DNA from: Niabella aurantiaca DSM 17617 | GTDB lineage: Bacteria; Bacteroidota; Bacteroidia; Chitinophagales; Chitinophagaceae | Reading direction: 5' to 3' | Assembly (NCBI RefSeq): GCF_000374125.1 | Contig: NZ_KB893643.1 | Coordinates: 255,645-319,644, forward strand | Length of the DNA stretch: 64,000 nt | Part shown: positions 28,042-36,255 of the stretch, one piece after another | Numbering within the stretch: the stretch's first letter is position 1 | Layout of the letters: each line of letters begins with the position of its first letter | Translations under genes and position numbers: made by a program | The notes under the pieces: generated by a model | Database searches by the model: none | Seen by the model: only the letters and a program-made list of their open reading frames with translations | Told to the model about the DNA's origin: nothing

Positions 28042-28782
28042 TTAAGCCATTACCGGTTTTTTGGCAAAGCGTATAATGCGTAGCCATTTTAATAACAGGA
28101 TAACCGGGTACACCGGATCTACCTCGTGCCAGCGGTTACCAAAATTTACAGAAGACGGATGTTTATGATGATTGTTATGATACGATTCTCCCAGCATTAA
28201 CACATCTACCACCAGTAAATTGCGTGATGTATTTCTGAGTCTGAAGTTTATATATCCGTATTTATGCGCAAACCAATTTACCAAAGCTCCATGAAAAGCG
28301 CCCATCGTAATAACAACAGGTAGCAATAGCCACCACCAGAACGAAGAAGCAAAAATCAAAAAAAATGAAATATAAATCACTACCCAAAGTATACGTGACA
28401 GCGGGGAGTTTGCCCAGCGATCAAAACCGTGCCAGTGGGGCAGATTCTTTTCAAATCGTTTTTCTACAGGATATCGCTGGTGTACGATCGCTGAATAGAT
28501 TTTTTTAGTACGCCACATCATGCTAAACATATTGGAAGAAAAATTAGGTGAGTGCGGGTCTTTTTCCGTATCTGTATAAGCATGATGCATCCGGTGCATG
28601 ATTGCATAAGCCCGCGCACTCATGTAAGAAGATCCCTGGGTTAGGTAGGAAAACACGAAAAAGAAGCGCTCCCAGAACCTGCTCATCGTAAAGGAGCCAT
28701 GCGCCGCATACCGGTGCTGAAAAAAAGTCTGACTGAATAGCGAAAGATACCACAACGCTACAAAAAAAATTAAAATCGTCAT
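28042..28782 (-). CDS. Acyl-CoA/fatty-acid desaturase (stearoyl-CoA type)
   Basis: A 246-residue integral membrane di-iron enzyme. All three histidine boxes are present: HRYAAH (about 23), HRMHHAYTD (about 63) and HNNHH (about 205). Hydrophobic stretches at about 1-20, 38-50 and 130-165 supply the membrane spans. Desaturases of this length introduce a cis double bond into saturated acyl chains and raise membrane fluidity, typically on cooling. A second, different desaturase lies at 30101-31153. Confidence 0.92.
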   Translation of the reverse strand: MTILIFFVALWYLSLFSQTFFQHRYAAHGSFTMSRFWERFFFVFSYLTQGSSYMSARAYAIMHRMHHAYTDTEKDPHSPNFSSNMFSMMWRTKKIYSAIVHQRYPVEKRFEKNLPHWHGFDRWANSPLSRILWVVIYISFFLIFASSFWWWLLLPVVITMGAFHGALVNWFAHKYGYINFRLRNTSRNLLVVDVLMLGESYHNNHHKHPSSVNFGNRWHEVDPVYPVILLLKWLRIIRFAKKPVMA

Positions 28783-29005
28783 AATACTATGATGCGTAAA
28801 ACAGGAATGCAGAAAACGGTATAAAAAGGAGCCGCTTTTGAATGAGAAGAAGAAGGGGAGCAGGAACCCGTGGATGTTTCGCTGTATCTGTAACCAGCTA
28901 AAGATACAACCTTTTGATCATATGGTCAAATAGAATGCAATAGCTGTAGCAATGGGCGATGGATCGTTTCGCCTTTTTAATGGCTATAATGCAACAACAA
29001 AAAAA

Positions 29006-29026
29006 GGCAGAATATTTCTTTCTGCC
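29006..29026 (-). terminator. Rho-independent terminator
   Basis: Perfect stem GGCAGAA (29006-29012) and TTCTGCC (29020-29026), followed on the minus strand by seven T. It is 54 bp downstream of the CsbD-like gene stop and most likely terminates it. Confidence 0.75.
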
Positions 29027-29079
29027 CCACGTTTTCAATAAGATGGATTTCTTTACTGGTATATAAAACAGATGAAGGG

Positions 29080-29301
29080 TTAGGCGCTGGGTTGTACTTT
29101 CCTGAGAATATTAATTACCTCGTCTCTTTTTTTGTTAAGCCGGGTTCCTACCCTGGTGAGTAAGTCATTCTCTTTTCCTTTTTCAAATTTCAGATCGGCA
29201 TCCACTAAAAGTGGATATTTTTCTTTAAGTGTCTTTGACTGACTGGTCCAATCTCCTATCATTTTAAAATTTTCATTGCTTGTGATTTTACCTGTGTACA
29301 T
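29080..29301 (-). CDS. CsbD-like general stress protein
   Basis: 73 residues. NFKMIGDWTSQSKTLKEKYPLLVDADLKFEKGKENDLLTRVGTRLNKKRDEVINIL follows the CsbD-type pattern (GxWxxxKxxLKxKYxxLTDxDLxxxxGKxxELxxxLxxxLGKxxEEV). The family consists of small helical stress proteins. An inverted repeat GTAAC/GTTAC sits in its leader at 29319-29334. Confidence 0.7.
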   Translation of the reverse strand: MYTGKITSNENFKMIGDWTSQSKTLKEKYPLLVDADLKFEKGKENDLLTRVGTRLNKKRDEVINILRKVQPSA

Positions 29302-29318
29302 GACATTTTATTTAATTT

Positions 29319-29334
29319 GTAACGGATTTGTTAC
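29319..29334. promoter_or_regulatory. Inverted repeat in the CsbD-like gene leader
   Basis: GTAACGGATTTGTTAC: perfect 5 bp arms separated by 6 bases, 17 bp upstream of the ATG at 29301. On the minus strand a GATCTTTG box lies just upstream. Position suits an operator, but the binder is unknown. Confidence 0.35.
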
Positions 29335-29398
29335 GCAACAAAGATCAGGTGTTTTTGAAGTGCTATTACTACACATGCGTTCATTAAACTTACAAATA

Positions 29399-29959
29399 TC
29401 ACAGGTTTTCGAGGTTTTGCTTACGTTTTAGCTTCAATTGCTTATAAAAAGAAGGAGTTAGTCCTGTGATCTTTTTAAACTGGTTAGATAAATGTGCTGC
29501 GCTGCTATAATTAAGTCTGTAAGAAATTTCTGTCAGGTTCAGCTCGTCATATAATAACAATTCCTTTACTTTCTCAATTTTATGCATAATGATAAATTGC
29601 TGCAGGTTGATGCCCTTTACTTCAGAAAAGGTGTTGGAAAGATACGTATAGCTGTATCCTAACTGTTTACTGATATAATCAGAATAGTTTACTTTAGGTA
29701 GTTCGTCCGCATGGTGGATCATTTCCGTTACAATGTTTTTTATTTTCTCAATCAGGATACTCTTTTTGTCGTCCAGTAGTTCCAGGCCATATTTAAGCAG
29801 GTTTATTCCAAGCAGATGGCGCTGGCCTTCGGTAATTGTTTCCTGAAGATCCACTACGCCAAGATCTACAGAATCATGCCGAATGCCCAGCTTTTTCAAT
29901 TCCTCCTGTACTGCCATTTTGCACCGGAGGCTTACCATGTATTTTATATATATCCTCAT
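29399..29959 (-). CDS. AraC-type regulator with short N-terminal domain
   Basis: 186 residues. The C-terminal AraC domain is clear, with a first helix-turn-helix near YISKQLGYSYTYLSNTFSEVKGINLQQFI and a second near LTEISYRLNYSSAAHLSNQFKKITGLTPSFYK. The N-terminal about 75 residues (MRIYIKYMVSLRCKMAVQEELKKLGI...VDLGVVDLQE) look like a small beta-alpha-beta fold similar to heavy-metal-associated domains, although only one Cys remains where such domains have CxxC. This type is frequent in Bacteroidota next to stress genes. Target genes unknown; the neighbours are a CsbD-like protein and desaturases. Confidence 0.82.
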   Translation of the reverse strand: MRIYIKYMVSLRCKMAVQEELKKLGIRHDSVDLGVVDLQETITEGQRHLLGINLLKYGLELLDDKKSILIEKIKNIVTEMIHHADELPKVNYSDYISKQLGYSYTYLSNTFSEVKGINLQQFIIMHKIEKVKELLLYDELNLTEISYRLNYSSAAHLSNQFKKITGLTPSFYKQLKLKRKQNLENL

Positions 29960-30100
29960 TGCTATGATTTACCTGGCTAAGATTCCTCCATGGCCGGTTT
30001 CATCATGTACGAACACTCTCGCTTTATAGAGCCGTATCCGGACCTGCTTGTGATCCATGTTGTCAAAAGACTCCTTTTGAGGAAAGATCAGTAGCATGAA

Positions 30101-31153
30101 TCAGGCTTTACCCGGGATCCTTTGCGTGCGTTTCCTCATCAGGCAAATAGCCTGTTCCCTGGTTTCAAACGTATTATTGATGTTAACCAGATTATTGGCC
30201 AGTTTATTATATTGCCGGGTCATTAAATAATAAAAAACATGAAGATAATGGATGCCATCAAATACAATGGCTTTCTGCCGTGCAAACTCATCCTGCCGCT
30301 TTAAAAACTCCTGCGGTAGGTCTGTATAATGCATACCCGGCCGCAAGTGATGTATGATATGGTACCCATCATTCCAGCATGTGTGATTATAGGGCGTATT
30401 AATACAGTTAATGGAATTCGTATAGATGTTTTCAGGATTGCTGCCGTCTATAAACGAATGTTGTGTCCAGTTCCCCAGCATCATTACAAACCGGGCAAAC
30501 AGTAGCGGAAAAACACATATCATTAATGTGGCCTTCAGATTGACAAAACAGAGCACAATACAAAAAATAATGTAAGACCATTCTCCAACGGTTAACCGGG
30601 TGTACAACTTCTTCCTTTTACGGCTATATAAATAGCGAAAGGTTTGCATCACTCCCAAAAACAGAAAGTTAAAAAAATAGGATAAAAAGCTTTTGAAGCT
30701 ATCCCTTTGATAATGCATCGTACTGCTGGAGTCTTCTTCGTTATTGTTTTCAACATGATGCATCCCCATGTGGTGGCTGAAATAACTTTCGGGAGTATGT
30801 CCAAACAAAGGGCAAATAATCCAGCTGATGTATCCATGAATTTTTTGCTGATGACCGGGCTTGAACATTTTCCTGTGGCACAGGCAATGGAACATTAACC
30901 CGAAGCGACCCTTAAAATAAAACTGGGAAAAGTAAAAATAGACAAGCGCCATCAGCCACCATGCCCATCCTTTTAACAGGGGGGTAAAAAGCAGCAGTGC
31001 AACCGGCAATATGAAAATATGGATCCGGGTAAGCAGATACATAAAGGGAAGATCCCGTTTGTCATTCATAAAGCGGAGCCAGAAATTTTCGTAGCGGCTA
31101 AAATGAGCTTTAGTTGTATAAACGGGATCCGTTAAGGCGGATAAAATTTTCAT
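30101..31153 (-). CDS. Fatty-acid desaturase (FA_desaturase type)
   Basis: 350 residues with membrane segments at about 45-65, 68-85, 150-170 and 200-235. Histidine clusters are HCLCHRKMF (about 88), HHMGMHHVENNN (about 127) and HIIHHLRPGMHY (about 268), typical for the wider desaturase/hydroxylase superfamily. The sequence differs greatly from the 28042 desaturase, so it likely acts on another substrate or position. The substrate cannot be told from sequence. Confidence 0.87.
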   Translation of the reverse strand: MKILSALTDPVYTTKAHFSRYENFWLRFMNDKRDLPFMYLLTRIHIFILPVALLLFTPLLKGWAWWLMALVYFYFSQFYFKGRFGLMFHCLCHRKMFKPGHQQKIHGYISWIICPLFGHTPESYFSHHMGMHHVENNNEEDSSSTMHYQRDSFKSFLSYFFNFLFLGVMQTFRYLYSRKRKKLYTRLTVGEWSYIIFCIVLCFVNLKATLMICVFPLLFARFVMMLGNWTQHSFIDGSNPENIYTNSINCINTPYNHTCWNDGYHIIHHLRPGMHYTDLPQEFLKRQDEFARQKAIVFDGIHYLHVFYYLMTRQYNKLANNLVNINNTFETREQAICLMRKRTQRIPGKA

Positions 31154-31898
31154 TCGTAAATTTTTATTGTTTTCAGACGCCCGATGTATTGGAGCAACCT
31201 TTGATTCGAAAAGCTCTCTCGCATCGGGTTTATCCGTATATTCTATTATTGTTCGCCGTTGGTGGAAGACTTTAGCAGCTGAATTGAATTTCGCACATTG
31301 TGTTGTGTGGGGAATAATAATTGTGCTCCGTTTCAGGCAGACATTTTAAATATGTAGTGAAATATTTTCGTAAGGTACTTATTTAAACCGGCATTATTAA
31401 TATTTACCGGCTTTGCCGGTGTTAAAGAATCGCCATTATCGGGATTGTAATTGTTCTGATTATTTGCAATAGGTCAACAAGGCAACGTATTTATTACCCT
31501 GTTTGCTGCGGCCGGTATTCTATAATTGGCTGACCTCTAGTGGCTGAGATGGATGCAGGCCTTTTTTAAAAATGAAATTTTTATCAAGCACCTGATTTTG
31601 ATTTGCTTTTATAGACTACCAGGGTTTATATAAAACATTGATTATAAACAAAGCCAAAACCTACCGGGAATAACAATTTCTATTTTTCAGAAAAAGCACA
31701 AAACGTCATCGCTGTGAAAATATAATGATCAATACCGGTTAAATGAACTACCTTCGGTTCTTTGTATGTTATCCTACACTGGATTTGTCTTCCTTCCTCC
31801 ATTCAAATATAGTGATTGCTTAACGTAAGACAGGCATCGCCTTCGCACTGTTTGTGAATAGCATTGCCCTATTTTATCATTTTTTAATTTACTTAATT
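31154..31898. other. Long intergenic region upstream of rhlE-like gene
   Basis: No gene seen in about 740 bp. It includes a perfect ACCGGC/GCCGGT hairpin with a 3-base loop near 31408-31422 and AT-rich sequence near the helicase start. A long leader is usual for cold-induced RNA helicase genes, but I see no defined riboswitch fold. Confidence 0.35.
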
Positions 31899-33134
31899 TT
31901 GTCATTTAACAATTTACAGCTCATTGCGCCTCTACTAAAAGCGCTGAGCGACACATGCTATACTACACCCACTCCTGTACAGGAACAATCCATCCCGGTA
32001 ATTTTGCAAAACAGAGATGTGCTTGCCTGTGCTCAAACCGGCACCGGTAAAACGGCCTCTTTTGCCCTTCCGCTGTTGCAGCTGTTGCACCTGCAGGGAA
32101 CAGCAAAGCAAAATAATTGCCGGGCTTTAATTTTAGTACCTACGCGGGAGCTGGCGCTACAGGTGGCGGAAAGTTTTGGTGTTTACGGAAAGTACCTTTC
32201 GTTAAAACACCTGGCAGTTTTTGGAGGCGTATCTCAATATAACCAGGTGAAAGCACTGCGGCAAAAGGCTGATATTCTTATTGCAACTCCCGGCCGTTTG
32301 CTGGATTTACTTAACCAGGGCTGCCTTTCTTTAAGCAATATTCAATACCTGGTACTGGATGAGGCTGACCGTATGCTGGATATGGGCTTTGTGAATGATG
32401 TGCGAAAGATCCTGTCCAGATTACCTTTGCAAAGACAAACAATCCTGTTTTCTGCAACCATGCCTACGGAAATTCAACAATTAGCCGGTACGCTGTTGAG
32501 CCAGCCGGTAAAAATAACAGTAACACCACCGGCAACAACAGTTGACCGGATACAACAATCGTTGTATTACACAGAAAAGCGGTTTAAGCCTTCGTTGTTG
32601 TTGCAGTTACTGAAAGATGAGCGCATTCAGACAGTGCTGGTATTTGCGAGGACAAAACATGGAGCCGATAAGATTACCCAACATCTTACTGGTGCGGGTA
32701 TAAAAGCTGCTGCCATACACGGAAACAAATCGCAATCTGCAAGGCAAACGGCGCTCCTGAATTTTAAAAAAGGAGCAATAAAGGTGTTAGTGGCCACGGA
32801 TATTGCAGCCAGGGGGATTGATGTTGACCACATGGGACATGTGATCAACTATGAGCTGCCAAATGAACCGGAAACCTATGTACATCGTATCGGGCGTACG
32901 GGAAGAGCAGGCGCAGAAGGCATTGCTATTTCTTTTTGCGATTATGAGGAGAAATTGTATTTACGCGATATTCAAAAACTGATCCGTAAAACCATACCGG
33001 TTATAAAGGGGCATGCTTTTGATGTACCCTTGATGCACGGAGATGATTTTAAAGCAGCGGATTCGTTGCAGATACCGCGCCGAACAAACCGCCCGGCTAA
33101 AAGAAAGGGCCTGTCGTTTATGCAGCATATTTAA
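31899..33134 (+). CDS. rhlE: RhlE-type DEAD-box RNA helicase, probable TTG start
   Basis: No ATG lies at the expected start. The family N-terminus (M)SFNNLQLIAPLLKAL begins at a TTG at 31899, giving 411 residues; a GTG at 31854 would add 15 non-conserved residues. All helicase motifs are intact: PTPVQEQSI (Q), AQTGTGKT (I), PTRELALQV (Ia), TPGRLLDLL (Ib), VLDEADRMLDMGF (II), FSATMP (III), VLVFARTKHGAD (IV), ATDIAARGIDVD (V) and HRIGRTGRAG (VI). The C-terminus is short and basic (RRTNRPAKRKG). It unwinds short RNA duplexes, for example in ribosome assembly or at low temperature. Confidence 0.92.
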   Translation: MSFNNLQLIAPLLKALSDTCYTTPTPVQEQSIPVILQNRDVLACAQTGTGKTASFALPLLQLLHLQGTAKQNNCRALILVPTRELALQVAESFGVYGKYLSLKHLAVFGGVSQYNQVKALRQKADILIATPGRLLDLLNQGCLSLSNIQYLVLDEADRMLDMGFVNDVRKILSRLPLQRQTILFSATMPTEIQQLAGTLLSQPVKITVTPPATTVDRIQQSLYYTEKRFKPSLLLQLLKDERIQTVLVFARTKHGADKITQHLTGAGIKAAAIHGNKSQSARQTALLNFKKGAIKVLVATDIAARGIDVDHMGHVINYELPNEPETYVHRIGRTGRAGAEGIAISFCDYEEKLYLRDIQKLIRKTIPVIKGHAFDVPLMHGDDFKAADSLQIPRRTNRPAKRKGLSFMQHI

Positions 33135-33240
33135 TCAACAATGCAGTAGTGCCAGAGCTCCTAGCCATATTTTTATTTTAGGTGAAAGCTTTCCGGAGAT
33201 AAGCCTGCATCATAAAATACAGTGGCATAAAAATGTATGA

Positions 33241-33405
33241 ATGGAAAATATAAAAATCGGAGACACAGTTACACTGCAGTCTCCGTTCGATTCTAAAAGA
33301 CAATATACCGTGTTAGAGATAAATGGTAATTATGTTACCCTGCACCTGGCTGGGCAGCGCAAAAACCTGGTTATTTATATCAAGTGTATAAAAGGCAAAC
33401 AATAG
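33241..33405 (+). CDS. 54-residue small protein downstream of rhlE
   Basis: ATG at 33241 to TAG at 33405. The sequence begins MENIKIGDTVTLQSPFDSKR, then VLEINGNYVTLHLAGQRKNL, and ends IKCIKGKQ. The GDTV-LxS...TVLEI...V.L pattern suggests a small SH3-like barrel similar to the DUF2158/YodC type. It is 106 bp from the helicase stop and in the same direction, so co-transcription is possible. Composition and domain-like layout support it as real. Confidence 0.55.
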   Translation: MENIKIGDTVTLQSPFDSKRQYTVLEINGNYVTLHLAGQRKNLVIYIKCIKGKQ

Positions 33406-33817
33406 ACTTAAGGAATAGGGACGATTTTTTTATGAATTGTATGGCCCCGGGTCATAAAACAGGTTGTTTGGCCAAATTAGTTAACAATTTTGGGGCCGCT
33501 CTTTGAGAACTGTTCGTCTAAAGAGTAAACACGCTAAAAAGCTCAGCAATATATTAACGAGTTTGCCCTAAAAAAGCGGTATATTCAGGAACTGTAAATT
33601 ACTCCCATGACCTGTTTTACTTTTTTAGGGATTTTCGGGTATCATTACAGGAAAAGCCAGGGGATTAGCTCGGCAGCTTTTTTCCCCCTGTGCTACGGGA
33701 TACGGGACTGAATAACAGGCTTAAATCTCCAACAGGGCACAGTCCATTTTGGTGCCGGTAAGCGTCGGTATGGATACCAGTTTGCTATTATGTTTATTAA
33801 CCGAAGAACGAAACAAC
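33406..33817. other. Intergenic region with an 11 bp inverted repeat
   Basis: No gene. A perfect inverted repeat CCCTAAAAAAG (33566-33576) and CTTTTTTAGGG (33620-33630) encloses 43 bp, and a related pair TAAAACAGGT (about 33456-33465) and ACCTGTTTTA (about 33610-33619) partly overlaps it. Possible relic of a small mobile repeat; nothing coding. Confidence 0.4.
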
Positions 33818-34117
33818 ATGGAACAAGATCCTGTTTTAATAATAACCAGCTTCCGGAAAACTGCGTTTCGATTGTTTGAAGAGCTTTACCACGATTTTAA
33901 AGAGCAGGCTGGGAAATTAGACCGTCAAACAGACGAAAATGTATTTCAACAGTTGTGTGGAAGATACGAGCGCCGGCTGCAATACCAATTGGGCCAGGAG
34001 GCCAAAGATTTGATACGCACTTATAAACGAAACGGCATATTGCAGTTACAGCAATCGCTTACTGAGCATATTACGTATTGCCTGTTGGAGTTTAAAAGAA
34101 AAGCCGGTAGCCTTTAG
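33818..34117 (+). CDS. Small helical hypothetical protein
   Basis: About 99 residues from the ATG at 33818 (MEQDPVLIITSFRKTAFRLFEEL); the frame extends to 33749 but without conserved character. It is predicted to be mostly helical and charged (DFKEQAGKLDRQTDENVFQQLCGRYERRLQYQLGQEAKDLIRTYKRN). No family recognised. Confidence 0.5.
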   Translation: MEQDPVLIITSFRKTAFRLFEELYHDFKEQAGKLDRQTDENVFQQLCGRYERRLQYQLGQEAKDLIRTYKRNGILQLQQSLTEHITYCLLEFKRKAGSL

Positions 34118-34126
34118 AAGGCGCCA

Positions 34127-34375
34127 TTAGCCGGTAATCTCCAGCTTTGTAAATCCATCTCCATAAAAAACGCGGGCCAGATCCTCATTTCTGGTCTTGT
34201 CATATTCAGCAATCCTGCTTTCATCTACAATCCGCCAAAAATTTTTCAGCTTTAATTCATTATAGTCTGTTGTTTGTATAAATAGCCCTTTAATTGAAGA
34301 ACAACTTTTAAACCAGATCTCGAATACGGGTCGGTTTTGTTTTTGTATGGCGCTGCCTATTTGTTCGGATGTCAT
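34127..34375 (-). CDS. Small hypothetical protein
   Basis: About 82 residues from the ATG at 34375 (MTSEQIGSAIQKQNRPVFEIWFK). It has a pattern of alternating strands (FEIWFKSCSSIKGLFIQTTDYNELKLKNFWRIVDES) like a small beta-barrel. Convergent with the preceding plus-strand gene (9 bp apart). Family unknown. Confidence 0.5.
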   Translation of the reverse strand: MTSEQIGSAIQKQNRPVFEIWFKSCSSIKGLFIQTTDYNELKLKNFWRIVDESRIAEYDKTRNEDLARVFYGDGFTKLEITG

Positions 34376-34435
34376 ATAAGTAAATATATTTATCGGGAAG
34401 GTTTGTGACGTAACAGGTTTGTTTATAATGATCAA

Positions 34436-34899
34436 TGGTCTATAAGTGCATAATTATTGTTCAACGATTATGCCTGATAATATGGGCTTCATTCATCCAG
34501 CTAAACTGCATGTGAGCCCGGTGCTGTCTTTTAAAAATACATGGTATCAAATTCAAATAGTGATCAAAACACTCGGAGGACTGAAGAAATACCCAACTCC
34601 CCCAATTCTGTTATCAGGCTTCCCTATTGAAACCCAACCGTTATTTATGATTGATTTTGGTTAAACTGCGTGAATGAAAGCGGAAAGAGACAGGAATACA
34701 AAAAGTCAGAGAAATAAGAACCGTAGAAAATTTAAATTACTTATGTGCTATTGCGTTGCTGAAGATACACTATTAATAACATACTACAACAAAAAAAATA
34801 TATTGCCGGATTACCTGGACTCAAAAAAGGAAATCAGGTATAAATTTAGGAGATATCAGACGGAGTTGCTTCAATAGGGTTCCCTTTACAAAAAGAAGA
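34436..34899. other. Intergenic region with one weak small frame
   Basis: A plus-strand frame 34674-34877 (67 codons, very Lys/Arg-rich: MKAERDRNTKSQRNKNRRKF) could be a small basic protein but lacks support. Another frame (34446-34664) has non-protein-like composition. I see nothing else here. Confidence 0.3.
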
Positions 34900-35268
34900 T
34901 TAAATACCTGCATCAGGAGATTGTTTTTCCTTTTTGAATCTTCGTATAATTTTAATTACAACAGGCACCGTAACCAGCACAATAATTGCCATCACTACAT
35001 AATTAAGGTAAGGGCGTAAAAAGGGCATGGTTCCTATTACATAACCGGCAATTGAAAAACAAAGTATCCATCCTACAGAACCAATAAAGGCAAATAACAA
35101 AAAACGGCTGAATTTTTGTTGGATGATGCCCCCAACAATGGGAGTGAAAGTGCGAATCAAAGGAAGAAATGCACCAACAATCAATGCCATGCCGCCATAT
35201 CTTTCATCTAATATCAATTCAACAGTTACTTTTACTTTTTTCATTTTGGGTCTGGCTTGTCCAGGCAA
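34900..35268 (-). pseudogene. 5'-truncated DedA/VTT-family membrane protein
   Basis: The frame encodes only the C-terminal half of a DedA protein: YGGMALIVGAFLPLIRTFTPIVGGI with the family motif (F.P.(V/I)R.F.P..AG), then transmembrane segments about 50-75 and 85-105. DedA proteins are usually about 200-220 residues; here the N-terminal membrane half and catalytic-like Glu are missing, and an in-frame stop lies just upstream at about 35287-35289. The only starts are TTG at 35268 or an ATG eight codons later. The break lies beside the HigBA module, whose antitoxin stop is at 35290. Confidence 0.65.
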
Positions 35269-35289
35269 AGGCGTTTTAAAAATTAGTAC

Positions 35290-35736
35290 CTATGCAACTT
35301 CCAACTCTTTTTTTGTGTTCATTACACTTGCATTCCTTAAATGTGCATTTTCCGGCACCGTTAATTTATAGGGCCGGTTAAGCGCCTCCTGTGAAATTTT
35401 AAACCGGGTGGCCAGCTTGCGGATCACTTCTTTTGAAAGCCCCTTTTTATAGTTCAGAATATCCGAAATGTATCCTTTGCTCATATTTAAGACGGGCACC
35501 AGGTCCTTGGCCTTAAGATTATGGTCTTTCATAAGAGATTGCAGAAGTTGTATGGGGTCTAACTCTTCAAAGGTGTTATGCGCCTCGTCCCATTTTTCAA
35601 TAAGCAGGGTAAGCAATGCAATTTCGTCTTTTGTATCCCGGTCTTTACTGCCGGAAAACAACAACTGCTCCAATGCATTACAATAATCCCTGTACTGGGT
35701 TTTACTGGTAATTACCTTATATTTTAATGTTGCCAT
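35290..35736 (-). CDS. higA: HigA-type antitoxin (XRE helix-turn-helix)
   Basis: 148 residues. A helical N-terminal half (YCNALEQLLFSGSKDRDTKDEIALLTLLIEKWDE) is followed by a Cro/CI helix-turn-helix (LKAKDLVPVLNMSKGYISDILNYKKGLSKEVIRKLATRF). It lies 12 bp downstream of the HigB-like toxin, the usual toxin-first order of higBA. The antitoxin binds HigB and its own promoter. The last residues (RPYKLTVPENAHLRNASVMNTKKELEVA) are unstructured-looking. Confidence 0.87.
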   Translation of the reverse strand: MATLKYKVITSKTQYRDYCNALEQLLFSGSKDRDTKDEIALLTLLIEKWDEAHNTFEELDPIQLLQSLMKDHNLKAKDLVPVLNMSKGYISDILNYKKGLSKEVIRKLATRFKISQEALNRPYKLTVPENAHLRNASVMNTKKELEVA

Positions 35737-35748
35737 AACTCCTTTTCT

Positions 35749-36075
35749 TTAATAGTCGCTTCTTGTGTATTGTTCATCATTTGCACATAACTTGTCATAC
35801 TGTGCACCTATCCAGCAAATGAATAAATGCATCTGTTTATCTCCAAAAGCATACTTGCCAATCATCCTGTATTTATTACCACCAATGTCAAATACCACTC
35901 TGTTGCTGCCATTGCCCAGCAAATCAACACTGGGAAAAGTGGCTGCAATATCCGCCGGACTGTCCCAATCTCCATACTTTACTTTTATAAGCCATTCTGC
36001 AAAAGAGGCCCCGCTTTGGGCATTGTGTCTTACAAAGTCCTCTATGGTTTCTTTTCCTATCAGGTGAACTTTCAT
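35749..36075 (-). CDS. higB: HigB-type mRNA interferase toxin
   Basis: 108 residues matching the HigB_toxin family: MKVHLIGKETIEDFVRHNAQ, FAEWLIKVKYGDWDSPADI, ATFPSVDLLGNGSNRVVFDIGGNKYRMIGKYAF and the C-terminal HLFICWIGAQYDKL. HigB cuts mRNA on translating ribosomes. The toxin gene is first and the antitoxin follows after 12 bp. An inverted repeat in the leader is a probable autoregulatory site. Confidence 0.88.
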   Translation of the reverse strand: MKVHLIGKETIEDFVRHNAQSGASFAEWLIKVKYGDWDSPADIAATFPSVDLLGNGSNRVVFDIGGNKYRMIGKYAFGDKQMHLFICWIGAQYDKLCANDEQYTRSDY

Positions 36076-36101
36076 AGTAAAGTTACGTTTTTTTATTCAA
36101 A

Positions 36102-36120
36102 AGTTCACATTTTGAGAACT
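36102..36120. promoter_or_regulatory. Candidate HigBA operator
   Basis: AGTTC (36102-36106) and GAACT (36116-36120) are inverted around AT-rich ACATTTTGA, 27 bp upstream of the higB ATG. Position and symmetry suit a HigA autorepression site; not proven. Confidence 0.4.
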
Positions 36121-36255
36121 CATAAATACCGCAAGCTAACTGGTTGAAAACAGTAACACTATTAAAATACGTAGTTTTATTGAAAGCGGATAGAGTAAGT
36201 TATGCACCCATTATTTTAAGCCAACAATTTTACTATTGGTGCAAGAGCGGTTCCG

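Noticed and set aside
34446-34664. 72-codon plus-strand frame
   Set aside because: Composition is not protein-like and no start context or neighbour supports it.
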